The position numbers were made by a program, and so were the translations under genes. The notes beneath the pieces are model-generated. The model was given only the letters and a program-made list of their open reading frames with translations. It did not search any database and was not told where the DNA came from. From Acidobacteriota bacterium (GTDB lineage: Bacteria > Acidobacteriota > Blastocatellia > RBC074), in the NCBI GenBank assembly GCA_016710075.1, contig JADJLO010000038.1, forward strand, positions 1-64,000: 64,000 nucleotides of DNA, in the 5' to 3' direction. Below are positions 9,359-19,106 of this stretch, piece by piece. Position 1 is the stretch's first letter. Every line of letters begins with the position of its first letter.

Positions 9359-9867
9359 CACCCTCGAAGCTCAACCCGCCGACGCCGCTCACCCCGGATC
9401 ACCTCTGTGAGGATTTCGATTCGGGCGTGTCGATCCTCGATGACTGGCTGAAGAAACGCGCGCTGAAGAACCAGGCATCCGGCGCGTCGCGCACGTTTGT
9501 CGTCACGGCGAAGGATCGGGTGGTGGCCGGCTATTACTGTCTTGCCGCCGGGGCGGTGGCGCATGAACAAGCTCCCAAGCCACTGCGGCGCAATATGCCG
9601 GACCCGATACCTGTCATTGTGCTGGGCCGCCTGGCCATAGACCGTCGCTACCAGCGCCTGGGAATAGGGCGCGGTCTACTGAAAGACGCAGTGCTGCGCA
9701 CGATCCAGGCATCGGAATTGGCGGGAATTCGGGCCATTCTGGTTCATGCCATTTCCGAAGACGCCAAACAGTTTTATCTCTCCTGCGGATTTCTGGAGTC
9801 ACCTACACAGCCAATGACACTCTGCCTGCCACTCGAAACCGCGCGCAAAGTTATCATCGAAGATTAA
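9355..9867 (+). CDS. tacT: GNAT-family toxin (TacT/AtaT type)
   Basis: One hundred and seventy residues. DFDSGVSILDDWLKKRAL is the usual opening of these toxins. The acetyl-CoA loop is in VLGRLAIDRRYQRLGIGRGL, matching the (Q/R)xxGx(G/A) rule, and the catalytic Tyr is in AKQFYLSCGF. Members acetylate the amino acid on charged tRNA and block translation; which tRNA this one targets cannot be read from sequence. The start overlaps the antitoxin stop (ATGA). Length and motifs are complete, so the pair looks active. Confidence 0.9.
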   Translation: MTPSKLNPPTPLTPDHLCEDFDSGVSILDDWLKKRALKNQASGASRTFVVTAKDRVVAGYYCLAAGAVAHEQAPKPLRRNMPDPIPVIVLGRLAIDRRYQRLGIGRGLLKDAVLRTIQASELAGIRAILVHAISEDAKQFYLSCGFLESPTQPMTLCLPLETARKVIIED

Positions 9868-9995
9868 CCCCGGCCATGACACTTGAATCATAGATTGTCA
9901 TGAAAATAGACCATATTGGGTCGGGTCGGAATCGAATGAAAAGGATTGCGGGTTCAGGAATCCTGTGGCGATTTACTAAAAGTGAGGGACTGAAG

Positions 9996-10021
9996 CAAAA
10001 CGGGCGCCGCTTGGGCGCCCG
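9996..10021 (-). terminator. intrinsic terminator of tRNA-Arg
   Basis: On the minus strand CGGGCGCC, a five-base loop, GGCGCCCG, then TTTTG. It lies 21 bases past the 3' end of the tRNA. Confidence 0.65.
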
Positions 10022-10037
10022 ATTGTGATTGACATTA

Positions 10038-10116
<79 letters not shown>

Positions 10117-10123
10117 GAGAAAA

Positions 10124-10669
10124 CTATGACTGGTATTTTAGCAGTGAGAAGACATCGTAGCCAGCCAGTTTGTTCCGGCCGTTCAAAAATTCCAGTTCGA
10201 TGACGAAGGACATGCCGACGACATTGCCTCCGAGTTTCTCTACGAGTTTGATGACGGCCTCGGCAGTTCCGCCTGTGGCCAGCAGATCATCGGCGATCAG
10301 GACATTGTGGCCTTTGCCGACGGCATCGCGGTGAATCTCGAGCGTATCCTGACCGTATTCGAGATCGTAACTGTAGCTTTCGACTTCCGAGGGGAGTTTT
10401 TTCGGCTTACGGACCGGCACGAAACCGGCGCCAAGGTGGTAGGCCAGGGCGGGAGCGAAGATGAAACCTCGTGCCTCTATGCCGATGACGGTATCGATCT
10501 GTCTGCCACGGAAATTATCCGTCATGCGATCGATCGAGAGGCGCAAGCCTTCGGCATCCTTGAGCATGGTCGTGATGTCGTAAAAGAGAATCCCGGGTTT
10601 CGGGAAATCGGGTATCTCGCGGATGAGTTTTTTGAGTTTCTGTTCTTCAGGTGAACTGATTGACGGCAT
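10124..10669 (-). CDS. apt: adenine phosphoribosyltransferase
   Basis: One hundred and eighty-one residues, the usual size. It salvages adenine to AMP with PRPP in the cytosol. IREIPDFPKPGILFYDITTM is the typical Apt N-terminus; IGIEARGFIFAPALAYHLG and the PRPP loop VLIADDLLATGGTAEAVIKL are both complete. AAGGAGAT precedes the ATG at a good distance. The start lies 24 bases after a copy of the dispersed inverted-repeat element, which separates it from acyP upstream. tRNA-Arg follows on the same strand. Confidence 0.97.
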   Translation of the reverse strand: MPSISSPEEQKLKKLIREIPDFPKPGILFYDITTMLKDAEGLRLSIDRMTDNFRGRQIDTVIGIEARGFIFAPALAYHLGAGFVPVRKPKKLPSEVESYSYDLEYGQDTLEIHRDAVGKGHNVLIADDLLATGGTAEAVIKLVEKLGGNVVGMSFVIELEFLNGRNKLAGYDVFSLLKYQS

Positions 10670-10692
10670 TCTCGGTATATCTCCTTATGCTG

Positions 10693-10864
10693 ATAAGAAG
10701 ATTACGAAACAGACAAAATAAACGAAACAGACGAAAATTTATAGCCGCTCATTAAGCCTGATCTTCCAAAAAGAGAACCCACCTGGTAAATCAGACAACC
10801 TCACCCTTTAGTATTTTTTCGTTTGTTTCGTTTATTCCGTTTGGTTCGTAATCTTTTCTTCTTC
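10693..10864. repeat. TGTTTCGT-family inverted-repeat element between acyP and apt
   Basis: The left arm (AAGATTACGAAACAGAC then AAACGAAACAGACGAAAA) at 10696-10738 and the right arm (TTTCGTTTGTTTCGTTTATT then GGTTCGTAATCTT) at 10817-10858 are complementary with a few mismatches. The 75-base middle (GATCTTCCAAAAAGAGAACC) resembles the middle of the element at 38.4 kb (GATCATCCAAATAGTCGAACC). Confidence 0.8.
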
Positions 10865-10865
10865 T

Positions 10866-11138
10866 TCAATGGTCGATACGGAAATCTCGGAAGAGACCAG
10901 TAACAGGAATGTCTGTTTCAACGATATCCGTGACTTCAGCCATCATCGGCCCGGTGGCGAGATCGTTTTTGAAATCAGCCATTGCCTGGCGATCACCTTC
11001 GGCAATGACCTCGACGCTGCCATCAGGAAGGTTTGTCACGGTGCCAAGGACTTGATGCCGCGCGGCTGCGCGGAGCACAAAAAACCTGTAACCGACTTCC
11101 TGGACCTGCCCGATGACGAGAAATCTTCTTGCGACCAT
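10866..11138 (-). CDS. acyP: acylphosphatase
   Basis: Ninety residues, the full family length. It hydrolyses acyl phosphates such as carbamoyl or acetyl phosphate. The catalytic Arg lies in GQVQEVGYRFFVLRAA (usual GxVQGVGFR) and the catalytic Asn in LGTVTNLPDGSVEVIAEG. The Gly to Glu change at VQEVG is seen in some relatives and leaves the phosphate cradle close to normal. Its stop codon touches the inverted-repeat element that separates it from apt. The region upstream (11139-11349) is shared with the divergent PQQ dehydrogenase. Confidence 0.92.
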   Translation of the reverse strand: MVARRFLVIGQVQEVGYRFFVLRAAARHQVLGTVTNLPDGSVEVIAEGDRQAMADFKNDLATGPMMAEVTDIVETDIPVTGLFRDFRIDH

Positions 11139-11358
11139 AAATATATGCAGTATCTATAAAAAAAGTGCGACATTGCCCCAACGGGGCTGTCCAACTTATA
11201 TTTTTACAGTCCGGGTTGTCAAATGAATCGATTGGTGAATCGTGTAACAGTGTGTAGCGAAGATTGACTCGCCTGCTCGCCTAATTTAGTCTTTGCGGGA
11301 AGTTAAGTCTCTATTCCAACATCAAATCGGTTTATAAAAAATCAAGAGAGTGCATGCC

Positions 11359-13476
11359 ATGGAACACCGTCATGTCCATACGATTCGAAAAGTCCATCTT
11401 CAGGGCTTTGTAATTTGCCTGGTTCTGCTTGCAGGGATGATGCTGCTTCAGAACAAAAGCACCGGGCTGACTGTCTCAGCCGGAACACAGACACAAAACC
11501 GTCAGGCGATGATTGAAGCGGGTGGAAAGCTTTTCAATCCGACGTGCAGCAGCGGTTATTGCCACGGGGCCAATGGAACGGGCGGCAGCGCCCCTTCGCT
11601 GCAGGGCCGCAACTTCACACCTGAATACCTGACAACGGTGATAACTGACGGCGCACCATTCATGCGCGGATTCAAGGACGATTACAGTGCCGAGCAGATT
11701 CAGCAGATCGTGGCCTATGTCATGTCGTTGCCGAGAGGCAAAGAGCCCGCCCGGGCAGTTGCACAAACTGAAGCGAGGCCGGCCGCAAGAAGATCCGGGG
11801 GATTGGATCAATACACTTCCGATCTGAAAATGCCCGAGATGAGAGAAGTGACCGGCGAGAGGCTGGTGAAGGCAGCCGCTGAGCCTCAGAACTGGATGAC
11901 CTATTATGGGACTTACGACGGCAAACGTTACAGCACTCTGAATCAGATCAATCGCGCGAATGTGAAGCAGCTCGCTCCGGTGTGGGCGTTTCAGACCGGA
12001 AAGATCGAGGGTGGCCTCAACGCGACGCCGCTTGTGGCCGATGGAGTGTTGTATCTCGTCGGCTCATTTAATCGTGTCTTTGCGCTCGATGCGGTTACCG
12101 GAAAATTATTCTGGCAGTACTTTTACAAGCTTCCGCAGAGCGCGATTCCCTACGGAACTTCGGTCCGAGGAATCGCTCTTGGATACGGGCTGGTTTTTAT
12201 GGGGACGCTCGACAACCATCTTGTTGCGCTCGATGCCAGGACCGGCAAGGAGGTCTGGAACGTCGAGATAGAGAATTACCAGAAGTGCGGCTGCAACGTG
12301 ACGGCGGCGCCGTTAGTGGTGAAGGACAAGGTTGTGGTTGGAGTGACCGGAGGAGACAGCGCTCACCGCGGATATATCAATGCGTTTGAAGCGAAGACCG
12401 GCAAGGCCGTCTGGCGCTTCTTCACGATTCCGGGGCCGGGTGAACCGGGCTTTGAAACCTGGGAGGGTGAATCCTGGAAGCTCGGCGGAGGAGCCACATG
12501 GATGATTGGCTCTTACGAACCCGAACAGAATCTGATCTTCTGGGGCATAGGCAATCCGTCATCCGATTTTCATGGCGACAACCGCGAAGGCGACAATCTC
12601 TATACCGATTCGATAGTCGCGCTCGACGCCGACACCGGCAAATTGAAATGGCACTACCAGGAGATCCCGCACGACACCTACGATTTCGACTCGGCGTATG
12701 AGCAGGTTCTGATCGATGTTGAACGCGATGGAAAGAAGCAGAAGCTGCTGATACATCCGCAGAAGAGCGGCTTCACCTGGGTGCTGGATCGAACCACTGG
12801 AAAATACATCAACGCCTGGAAGCACATCGATGCGATCAACTGGGTCAAGGGATTCGACAAGGACGGCAAGCACATCGGCCGGCTGGAATTGCCGGTCGGC
12901 AAGAGCACGCTGGTCTGCCCATTCTGGGGAGGCAGCCGTAGCTGGAATCATTCATCCTTCAGCCCGCGCACCGGATGGTTGTATAACCATGGCATCGAAT
13001 GGTGCAGTCTGGTCACTCCAATGCCGCAGAATCCGAAAGAAGGTCAGGGTTTCGTCGCCGGGACAACCGTCCCCAAGCCGCCTCCGAATGGAGAATACTC
13101 CACTCACATCGACGCCTTCGATCCAATATCAGGCGCGAAGAAATGGACAATCAAGACCAAATACCCGCTGACCTCTTCCCTGCTCTCCACGGCAAGCGAT
13201 CTGCTTTTTACGGCCGATGTCGAGGGTAATTTCCTGGCTTACGATGCAAAGACCGGCGAGCAACTCTATTCATTCAACATGGGATCGGGCACCAGAGGCT
13301 CTCCAATAACTTATTCAGTCAACGGGCGTCAATACATCGCCGTGCCTTCAGGACTGGGTTCGATATTCACCGCCGGTCTGGGAAGCGTCTGGCCTGAAGC
13401 GAGGAACTTCCAGAGCGGTTCGACACTCTTTGTCTTCGCCTTGCCGGAAAGGAAGATTACGAAACAAACTAAATAA
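11359..13476 (+). CDS. PQQ-dependent dehydrogenase with N-terminal cytochrome c domain
   Basis: About 705 residues from ATG 11359 (a GTG lies three codons earlier). An N-terminal signal/membrane segment (GFVICLVLLAGMMLLQ) is followed by a small cytochrome-c-like domain with a CSSGYCHG haem site, which has four residues between the cysteines instead of two, and its Met ligand probably in APFMRGF. The rest is an eight-bladed beta-propeller with repeated W-docking phrases (ALDAVTGKLFWQY, ALDARTGKEVWN). QKCGCNVTAAP has the paired Cys of type I quinoproteins. SIVALDADTGKLKWHYQ has two Asp two residues apart, as in lanthanide-type enzymes, but this phrase also fits an ordinary docking motif, so the metal is open. 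It would oxidise an alcohol in the periplasm. The last residues (KITKQTK) come from a repeat element. Confidence 0.9.
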   Translation: MEHRHVHTIRKVHLQGFVICLVLLAGMMLLQNKSTGLTVSAGTQTQNRQAMIEAGGKLFNPTCSSGYCHGANGTGGSAPSLQGRNFTPEYLTTVITDGAPFMRGFKDDYSAEQIQQIVAYVMSLPRGKEPARAVAQTEARPAARRSGGLDQYTSDLKMPEMREVTGERLVKAAAEPQNWMTYYGTYDGKRYSTLNQINRANVKQLAPVWAFQTGKIEGGLNATPLVADGVLYLVGSFNRVFALDAVTGKLFWQYFYKLPQSAIPYGTSVRGIALGYGLVFMGTLDNHLVALDARTGKEVWNVEIENYQKCGCNVTAAPLVVKDKVVVGVTGGDSAHRGYINAFEAKTGKAVWRFFTIPGPGEPGFETWEGESWKLGGGATWMIGSYEPEQNLIFWGIGNPSSDFHGDNREGDNLYTDSIVALDADTGKLKWHYQEIPHDTYDFDSAYEQVLIDVERDGKKQKLLIHPQKSGFTWVLDRTTGKYINAWKHIDAINWVKGFDKDGKHIGRLELPVGKSTLVCPFWGGSRSWNHSSFSPRTGWLYNHGIEWCSLVTPMPQNPKEGQGFVAGTTVPKPPPNGEYSTHIDAFDPISGAKKWTIKTKYPLTSSLLSTASDLLFTADVEGNFLAYDAKTGEQLYSFNMGSGTRGSPITYSVNGRQYIAVPSGLGSIFTAGLGSVWPEARNFQSGSTLFVFALPERKITKQTK

Positions 13477-13605
13477 ACGAAAAATAACATTGGGTGAATC
13501 AACCAATTAATTCCGATTATCGTTTATCCAGTTCTTCCTGGCCTTAAGCGTCTGAACTTTTTTCGTCTGTTTCGTTTATTTAGTCTGTTTCGTAATCTTC
13601 TTCTT
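13451..13605. repeat. TGTTTCGT-family inverted-repeat element between convergent genes
   Basis: The left arm (AAGATTACGAAACAAAC then TAAATAAACGAAAAATA) overlaps the last codons of the PQQ gene. The right arm (TTTCGTCTGTTTCGTTTATT then TTTCGTAATCTTCTT) runs up to the stop of the gene on the other strand. The outer halves pair nearly perfectly; the left arm lacks one unit. Confidence 0.85.
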
Positions 13606-14188
13606 ACTCCCCACGCAGCCGGTAATTGCCGGGGAGTTTGAATGATCGGGTTTCGGTTTTGTAAATACCCACACCCTGAAGCTTGATCTCGCCTTTGCCC
13701 TTGCAGGTGGCTGATTGGATGGATGCCAACTTGCCGCCCCTTAATTCAAGGACCACGCCTTCCATACTGAGTTTGAGGACGATTTCCAGAGGTATCTCGA
13801 AACTTCGCTCAAAGCCCGTGGCCGCTTCTCTGAGGACAACTTTTAGTGACGGCTTCTGGACCGATGAGATATCGTGATTGAATAAAGTCACATAGACGGG
13901 CTTGTCCGGAGGATATTTCACCGGATCGCGGTACTTCTGTATTTCACTGGATTTGCTCCAGGCTGTCGCAAGGATTTTGACAAGGCTGATTCCTTTGAGC
14001 ATTTGGCTGACTTCGTTGCCGAAGCCATCATGAATTGCCGCCCATGTGACGGAGCCGGCCTTGTGTTTAACTGCCTGCTCCAACTCGCGATAAGCCTGAC
14101 TGGCGTCGAACTTCGCAAGATCCAGCCCTTTGAGTTCCACATCTTCCAATGAAAAAAAGTGGTGCAAGCTGACTTCCGCTTCACTCAT
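13604..14188 (-). CDS. uncharacterised protein coupled to the PASTA gene
   Basis: One hundred and ninety-four residues, no signal peptide or membrane segment seen. It opens MSEAEVSLHHFFSLEDVELK, has a mixed helical first half (ASQAYRELEQAVKHKAGSV) and a beta-rich second half (SLKVVLREAATGFERSFEIP, LKLSMEGVVLELRGG), which might be an Ig-like or lipocalin-like fold. I do not recognise a family. It starts inside the end of the PASTA gene (8-base overlap), so the two are probably translated together and work together, one in the cytosol and one across the membrane. Confidence 0.7.
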   Translation of the reverse strand: MSEAEVSLHHFFSLEDVELKGLDLAKFDASQAYRELEQAVKHKAGSVTWAAIHDGFGNEVSQMLKGISLVKILATAWSKSSEIQKYRDPVKYPPDKPVYVTLFNHDISSVQKPSLKVVLREAATGFERSFEIPLEIVLKLSMEGVVLELRGGKLASIQSATCKGKGEIKLQGVGIYKTETRSFKLPGNYRLRGE

Positions 14189-15295
14189 AAGAAATCCTTT
14201 CGTCTTTCACAAGAACTCCGGAGGCGTTAAGGACATGCTCGCCACTGTCCTGTATGGATAAGAACTGAACTTCGAGATTGAATAACGATGAAGTTTCCAT
14301 TACGAGTTCAGTTTCAGGCGAACCCGGATCGGATGACATTCGATACTGAATCGCATCGGTCAAGGGTGGTTTCCGGGGCTCGTCCTTTTTACCGTCAGGT
14401 TTTCGACGAAAAAGCCGCAGGATGAAGATCCCTGCGACGCCACCCAGAACCACCACAATAGCCCAGGGAATTATATCGACACCGGGAGGAGGCAGTGACG
14501 GGGGTGGTACCGGTGTTTCAGGTGCAGGCGTTGCAGTGTCAGAAAATCCCGGCGTGCTGACATTTATTGGTTCAGCCACGATCAATCGGACTTCCGTTTG
14601 CGGATCTACACGTGTACCCGCTTCCGGAAACTGATTGACAACCGTGCCTGTGGGCTGATCGTTCGTCAGCCGGGTTTCTCTGGCCACAGTCAGTCTGGTG
14701 TTTATGATGATTTCCTGTGCCTGATCGAATGGAAGTTTCTCAACCGGAGGAACGATGACAACTTCGCGAGCCACACGGAATTTGACCATCGAGCCAATCT
14801 CGATGCGGAAGCCTGGCTTTGGTTCCTGGTCGGTCACTATTCCGGTTGTAAAATCTGTCGTCGGGTTTTCTTCGGTTTCGATTCTCAATTGCAGTTTGAG
14901 GATGAACGGATCCTTGCGGACTTCATCGATCTGTTGACCGACGAAGTTCCCGATGCGGAAATACTGAACCGGGGCGTCTCGGCCACCCAGAGCCGGACGG
15001 TCAGCCCCCATCTCATCGGAGCTCCGGGTTCAGGGTCCTGCTTTGTCACAGTTCCCGTCGCAACTGTAGAGTTGAAGTCCGTCTCCCTTGCTAAATTCAC
15101 TTGAAAAACCCTGACGTAAACGTGTTTGGCAGCCTCATCGAAGGGAGCATTTCTGAAATCAGGCAGGTACCTGGTCATCTGCGTCAGTTGTCCCAATGGG
15201 ATCTTAGGCTTGCGCTGACTTTCCTGCGCCTCAGCCGGAAAGACTGCAGCCAGTATGATGACCAGAAGAATAACGGTTCTTGGAGCAGAGATCAT
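14181..15295 (-). CDS. PASTA-domain membrane protein, one frameshift
   Basis: About 370 codons. A signal peptide (TVILLVIILAAVFPAEAQ) is followed by three PASTA-like repeats: LPDFRNAPFDEAAKHVYVRV to GTVTKQDPEPGAPM; RIGNFVGQQIDEVRK to TGIVTDQEPKPGFRI; VEKLPFDQAQEIIINTRLTV to GTVVNQFPEAGTRV. A Pro-rich linker (PAPETPVPPPSLPPPG) leads to one membrane segment (IIPWAIVVVLGGVAGIFILR) and a cytoplasmic tail of about 75 residues. Near 14972 a one-base shift joins WVAETP to QYFRIGNF. PASTA repeats usually bind cell-wall muropeptides or beta-lactams next to a Ser/Thr kinase or a penicillin-binding protein; neither is fused here. The tail overlaps the start of the next gene. Confidence 0.75.
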
Positions 15296-15427
15296 CGCTC
15301 TCCTCTCCTTGTTGGTTGTTCAGTCGAATAAAGGGCGTGAAATTGATGCATTGATGCCACGAAATACGTGACAGCCGGAATTATGGCTTATCAGGAAATA
15401 ATAGGGAAGAGTGTCAGAAATCGGACC

Positions 15428-15601
15428 TCATCGAGGCAGTGCCATCGATGCAGTCAGTACTCCTGCTCCAGTCCAGGCAAAGATAATTTCATTAGCCGAG
15501 CGAATCAATTGGGGGAAGCCGTTTGAGCGTGCAGTCCCGGTCGTTGAGACGATAATCGACGGATTGGATTTGCCGTCATCTCGGTTGATCAGGCTGTTCA
15601 T
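15428..15601 (-). pseudogene. C-terminal fragment of a BNR/sialidase-like exported protein
   Basis: A 57-codon frame starting two bases after the stop of the multicopper oxidase gene. Its second half, ARSNGFPQLIRSANEIIFAW followed by TGAGVLTASMALPR, resembles the last strand of six-bladed BNR-repeat or exo-alpha-sialidase-like proteins, in which a GFPRxxRxGxExxFAW phrase is common. The rest of such a gene is not present, so this looks like a remnant. Nothing else is seen in 15296-15603. Recognition is from one phrase only. Confidence 0.4.
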
Positions 15602-15603
15602 AT

Positions 15604-17135
15604 TTACTCCCCGTGCTTATGTTGATCGGGTGATGATTTTGGCTTTTCGGTCCTGCCTTCTTTGATCATGGCCATGATTTTGTTGTATTTGTCATCGGGC
15701 AGAACACGCACCAGCGTCATCATCCCCATCAAAGAAGCGGACCAGCCGGGCACGAGCCCCCAGGTTTCAGGTTTTACCACATCATCGTCTACGACCATCA
15801 TCATATCCTGTGGATAACCGGGAACCTTCTTCTTCTCCTCTTCAGTCAAGGCAACTGCCGTCTGTTGCTTCCTGACCAGCTTCATATTGCATTTCGGACA
15901 CGACCCTGGTTTATTCGATATTACTTCAGGGTGCATCGGGCAAACGTAAAATCCGGTCTGCGCCGGTTCCTGCTGCGCGACAATGTTTGAAACCGGCCTT
16001 TCAGCAGTGGTCATCGCCATTCCGCGCCCCATTCCAGGTCCGAAGTCTTCGCTCAACGCATTACCCTGTCGCAGCATTCCCATGCCTTCCTGCATTCCAA
16101 GGCCTGTCTGTGAGCCGCTTCCGTGCGACATCATCATCGGTCCGACCATGGAAACCATCTGGTTCATCATGTGATGCGGCAGGTGGCAGTGGAGCATCCA
16201 GTCGCCCTCATATTTAGCAACGAACTCGACGTCGCGCGCCTGGGCCACACCGACGATGACCGTGTTGCCCGGAAACCAGGCACTCTCAGGAATGCGCCCG
16301 CCTTCAGTACCTGTGACGTTAAACTGAACTCCGTGCAGATGAATCGGATGGTGGTCCATCCCGATGTTGACCATGCGAATGCGGACACGCTCGCCTTTCT
16401 TAATGATCAGCGGAGTCGTAGCCGGAGCAGACTTGCCGTTCAACGTCAGCCAGTTGTATTCCATCGAGAGCGTATTCGGCACGTCATTGTTAGGCAGCAG
16501 CGCCCACTCCTGCAAAATCAGGCCGAAATCTTTATCGACACGAGGTGTGTGCGGAGTTTTTGGGTGGATGACAAACAGCCCGAGCATTCCAAGCATTTCC
16601 TGCATTGCCCCGTGCGAATGATAAAAGAAAGTGCCGTTCTGATTGAGCGTGAATTCGTATATAAAAACGCCGCCCGGCTCAACCATCGGCTGGCTGATGT
16701 TGGGAGTGCCGTCCATCTCGATCGGAATCTCCAGTCCATGCCAATGCACCGTCGTCGCTTCGGGCAACTTGTTCTCAAAGATGACTCGCACGCGGTCGCC
16801 TTCGACGACTTCGATCATCGGCCCAGGCACGCTGCCGTTGTAACCCCAGCCATACATCATACGCGCCGGCCCCATATGAGTTTTCGGCATCAGTTCACAA
16901 TGAACCACCTCAGCCCGAAGATTGAAACCTTGACCCCGTTATCCAATCTGTATTCGAGTTTCGGCAGATCCGGCGTCTGCACCGGCAAGTATTGGCCCGT
17001 CCCCTCGCTTTTGGCAGAATTCGCCATTTGATGCTGCTCGTGTTGTGCAAACCCGGAGGGAGTCAACAGCCAGCCGGCACCCAGAAAACTCGATCCTTGT
17101 AAAAACCTTCTTCGCATCCAGTTCATCTTACCCAT
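15604..17135 (-). CDS. multicopper oxidase with C-terminal heavy-metal-binding domain, one frameshift
   Basis: About 510 codons. A twin-arginine signal (MRRRFLQGSSFLGAGWLL) fits export of a folded copper enzyme. Copper ligands are complete: HWHGLE, FFYHSHGAMQ, HPIHLHGVQF and WMLHCHLPHHMM. After the cupredoxin part comes a Met/Gly-rich linker (GLGMQEGMGMLRQG) and a small domain FYVCPMHPEVI to GSCPKCNMKLV, as found in copper ATPases and CusB-like proteins. One T is missing from a T-run near 16922; correcting it joins DNGVKV to FNLRAEVVHCELMPKTH. It lies 28 bases after the TolC gene. Together they suggest periplasmic copper oxidation and efflux, like CopA/CueO with CusC. Confidence 0.88.
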
Positions 17136-17162
17136 TGCGATTCTTCCTCTTCAATTTCACTG

Positions 17163-18559
17163 CTACTGACGATCTTCAGGATTAGCAGGATTGGCGCTCT
17201 CAATAGTCATATTGCCCGGAGCGTCGAGGGCGCCGTTGAGCAGATACCCCTGCAGCAATACCGCGTTCTGCCACGTATTCACCAGCGCTTCGACGTATTC
17301 CGCACGGACCTGAAAGAACGTGCGTTGAGCTATCAGAACCTGCGGATATGCCGCAGCCATTCCACGAAAATTTCTGAGATAGGTTTCATAGGCGCCCTGT
17401 GCCTGCGGCACGATCTGCTTTTCATATTGCATCGCGACACGATGCGCGTTCAGATAAGCCCTGAAAGACGAGGCGAACCGTGCCCGCAGCAATAACTCGA
17501 CGCGCCGCACTTCACGTTCCGCCATATCCAGTTCGGCGCCGGCGGTGGCGATTCCGCCCTGATTTCTGTTGAAGAGCGGGATCCGCAAACCAATCTCCAC
17601 CTGCGCCTCAGGCCCCGTCCGGCGGTTTAACGCGATCTCTTTTTCGAGCAGCTCCCGGTTGTAGCCAATTCCACCTCGCAAATAAAGGTCTGGTGCAACC
17701 TCAGCCCTGGCGCGAGCGACTGAAGCTTTTGCGCGTTCCACACCGGCCAGGCTCGCCTGATCTCAGGGCTGTTTGCCATCATTTGACTCAGTAATGCTTC
17801 ACGATTAAGCAACGGCAGGTTTTTCTCGATGTCGCCATCCAAAGGTCCCGGCTTAAGAAAAGGGTTACCGACGACAGAACCAAGCTCCTGCCAAACTTGA
17901 TCTCGTTCGTTCTCCGCCATGATCAGATCGAGTTCCGCGCGCTCAGCTTCGATCCTGATCTGAGCAACGTCCGGCCTGTCTGCCTGACCGACATTGAACA
18001 ACTCACCGGTGACCTTGACTGCCTCACGCGCAAGTCCGGCAAGCTGTGTTCGCACATCAAAAAGCTGCTGCGCGCCCAGAGCCTTGTAATACAGTATCCT
18101 CACTCCATTGAGAACCCGCTGTTTCTGCACAATGGCTTCCTGCTCGGATTGAACTTTTTCCTGAGCGAAGATCCGGCGGCTCTTGCTCAGCTTGCCTCCA
18201 AGTGGAATGGTCTGTTCGACAAATGCAAGGTGCTCGCTCTTGTCGCTGAAGGCTCGAAAGGCAAATTCTCCTCCGGCATAGCCTATCACCGGATTCGGCA
18301 GCAGACCGGCCTGCACTCGCCGCCCTTCTGATGCGCGAATTGCGGCTTCAGCCTGCGCCAGTGTCGGATTGCTCTCCAATGCCATACGCTCAAGATCCTG
18401 CAACCTCAGCGCTGGCGGCGCTGCAGCCGCATTTTGCGCTGTTGAAACAGTCGTTAACAATGTTGACGATACTATCGCAGCAATGAAATATTTCATCGCC
18501 GCGAAACACAACCTGCCGAACTGAGCGCGAATCCCGGTGATCGATTTGCCATTCTGCAT
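17163..18559 (-). CDS. TolC-like outer-membrane efflux protein, one frameshift
   Basis: About 465 codons. ATG 18559 has GGGAGG eight bases before it. A signal peptide (FIAAIVSSTLLTTVSTAQNA) precedes two OEP repeats: LRLQDLERMALESNPTLAQA, AAIRASEGRRVQAGLLPNPV and, in the second half, ARARAEVAPDLYLRGGIGYN and EIGLRIPLFNRNQGGIATAG. Near 17757 a single missing base separates SPEIRRA from LAGVERAKASV. The protein forms the outer-membrane channel of tripartite pumps. No membrane fusion or RND gene is in the operon; the following gene is the multicopper oxidase, so metal export is the likely role. Confidence 0.88.
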
Positions 18560-18755
18560 GGCTTTCATCCTCCCTTGATCCAATCATTTTTCAAATTTTT
18601 GACTGTTGCATTGCAACAGCCAATGGTCAGACTATACCCCATTAACCCAATGTGCAGCAGCTTTCATAACTGCTGCCGCACATTGAAAAACAAGTAACTG
18701 ACTGATACTGCTGGCGAATTCATTCTTTGGTAGATTGCCAGGAATTACAGAATCA

Positions 18756-18875
18756 ACAAACGAGCGGGACCGCAGGCGTCCCGCCTGCGTGTATTGAAAT
18801 ATCTGCACATTCATATCAGATTTGCGTTAATCGATTTGACGCAGGCGGGACGCCTGCGCTCCCGCTCGTTTGTCG
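18756..18875. repeat. large imperfect palindrome with GCAGGCGTCCCGCCTGC arms
   Basis: About 35-bp arms (ACAAACGAGCGGGACCGCAG then GCGTCCCGCCTGCGT, and the complement) with about two mismatches, and a 48-base spacer. Each arm is itself nearly palindromic (GCAGGCGTCCCGCCTGC). Similar sequence, which translates as AGGTPALP, is common as a dispersed repeat in environmental genomes. The rest of 18560-19106 holds no gene I can support; it contains the promoter side of the TolC gene and of the TPR-CHAT gene. Confidence 0.8.
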
Positions 18876-19106
18876 ACCATTCCACACTATCAATGAGACA
18901 GGGAAATAGGGAATAAAAAAATCGCAATCACCCTTCTTTCTGGACTGATGATTGCAGATACAACCTGGAATAAAATCGGCTATAATGCCTGGCAAACAGG
19001 ATTAAGTGCATTTTCAGGATACGCTTACAAATTACATGATTATTTGATCAGTCGTGTGAATTTTGGCGATCGAGGTGTGTGACTGTATATCAAAGGTGGC
19101 TCAGGA

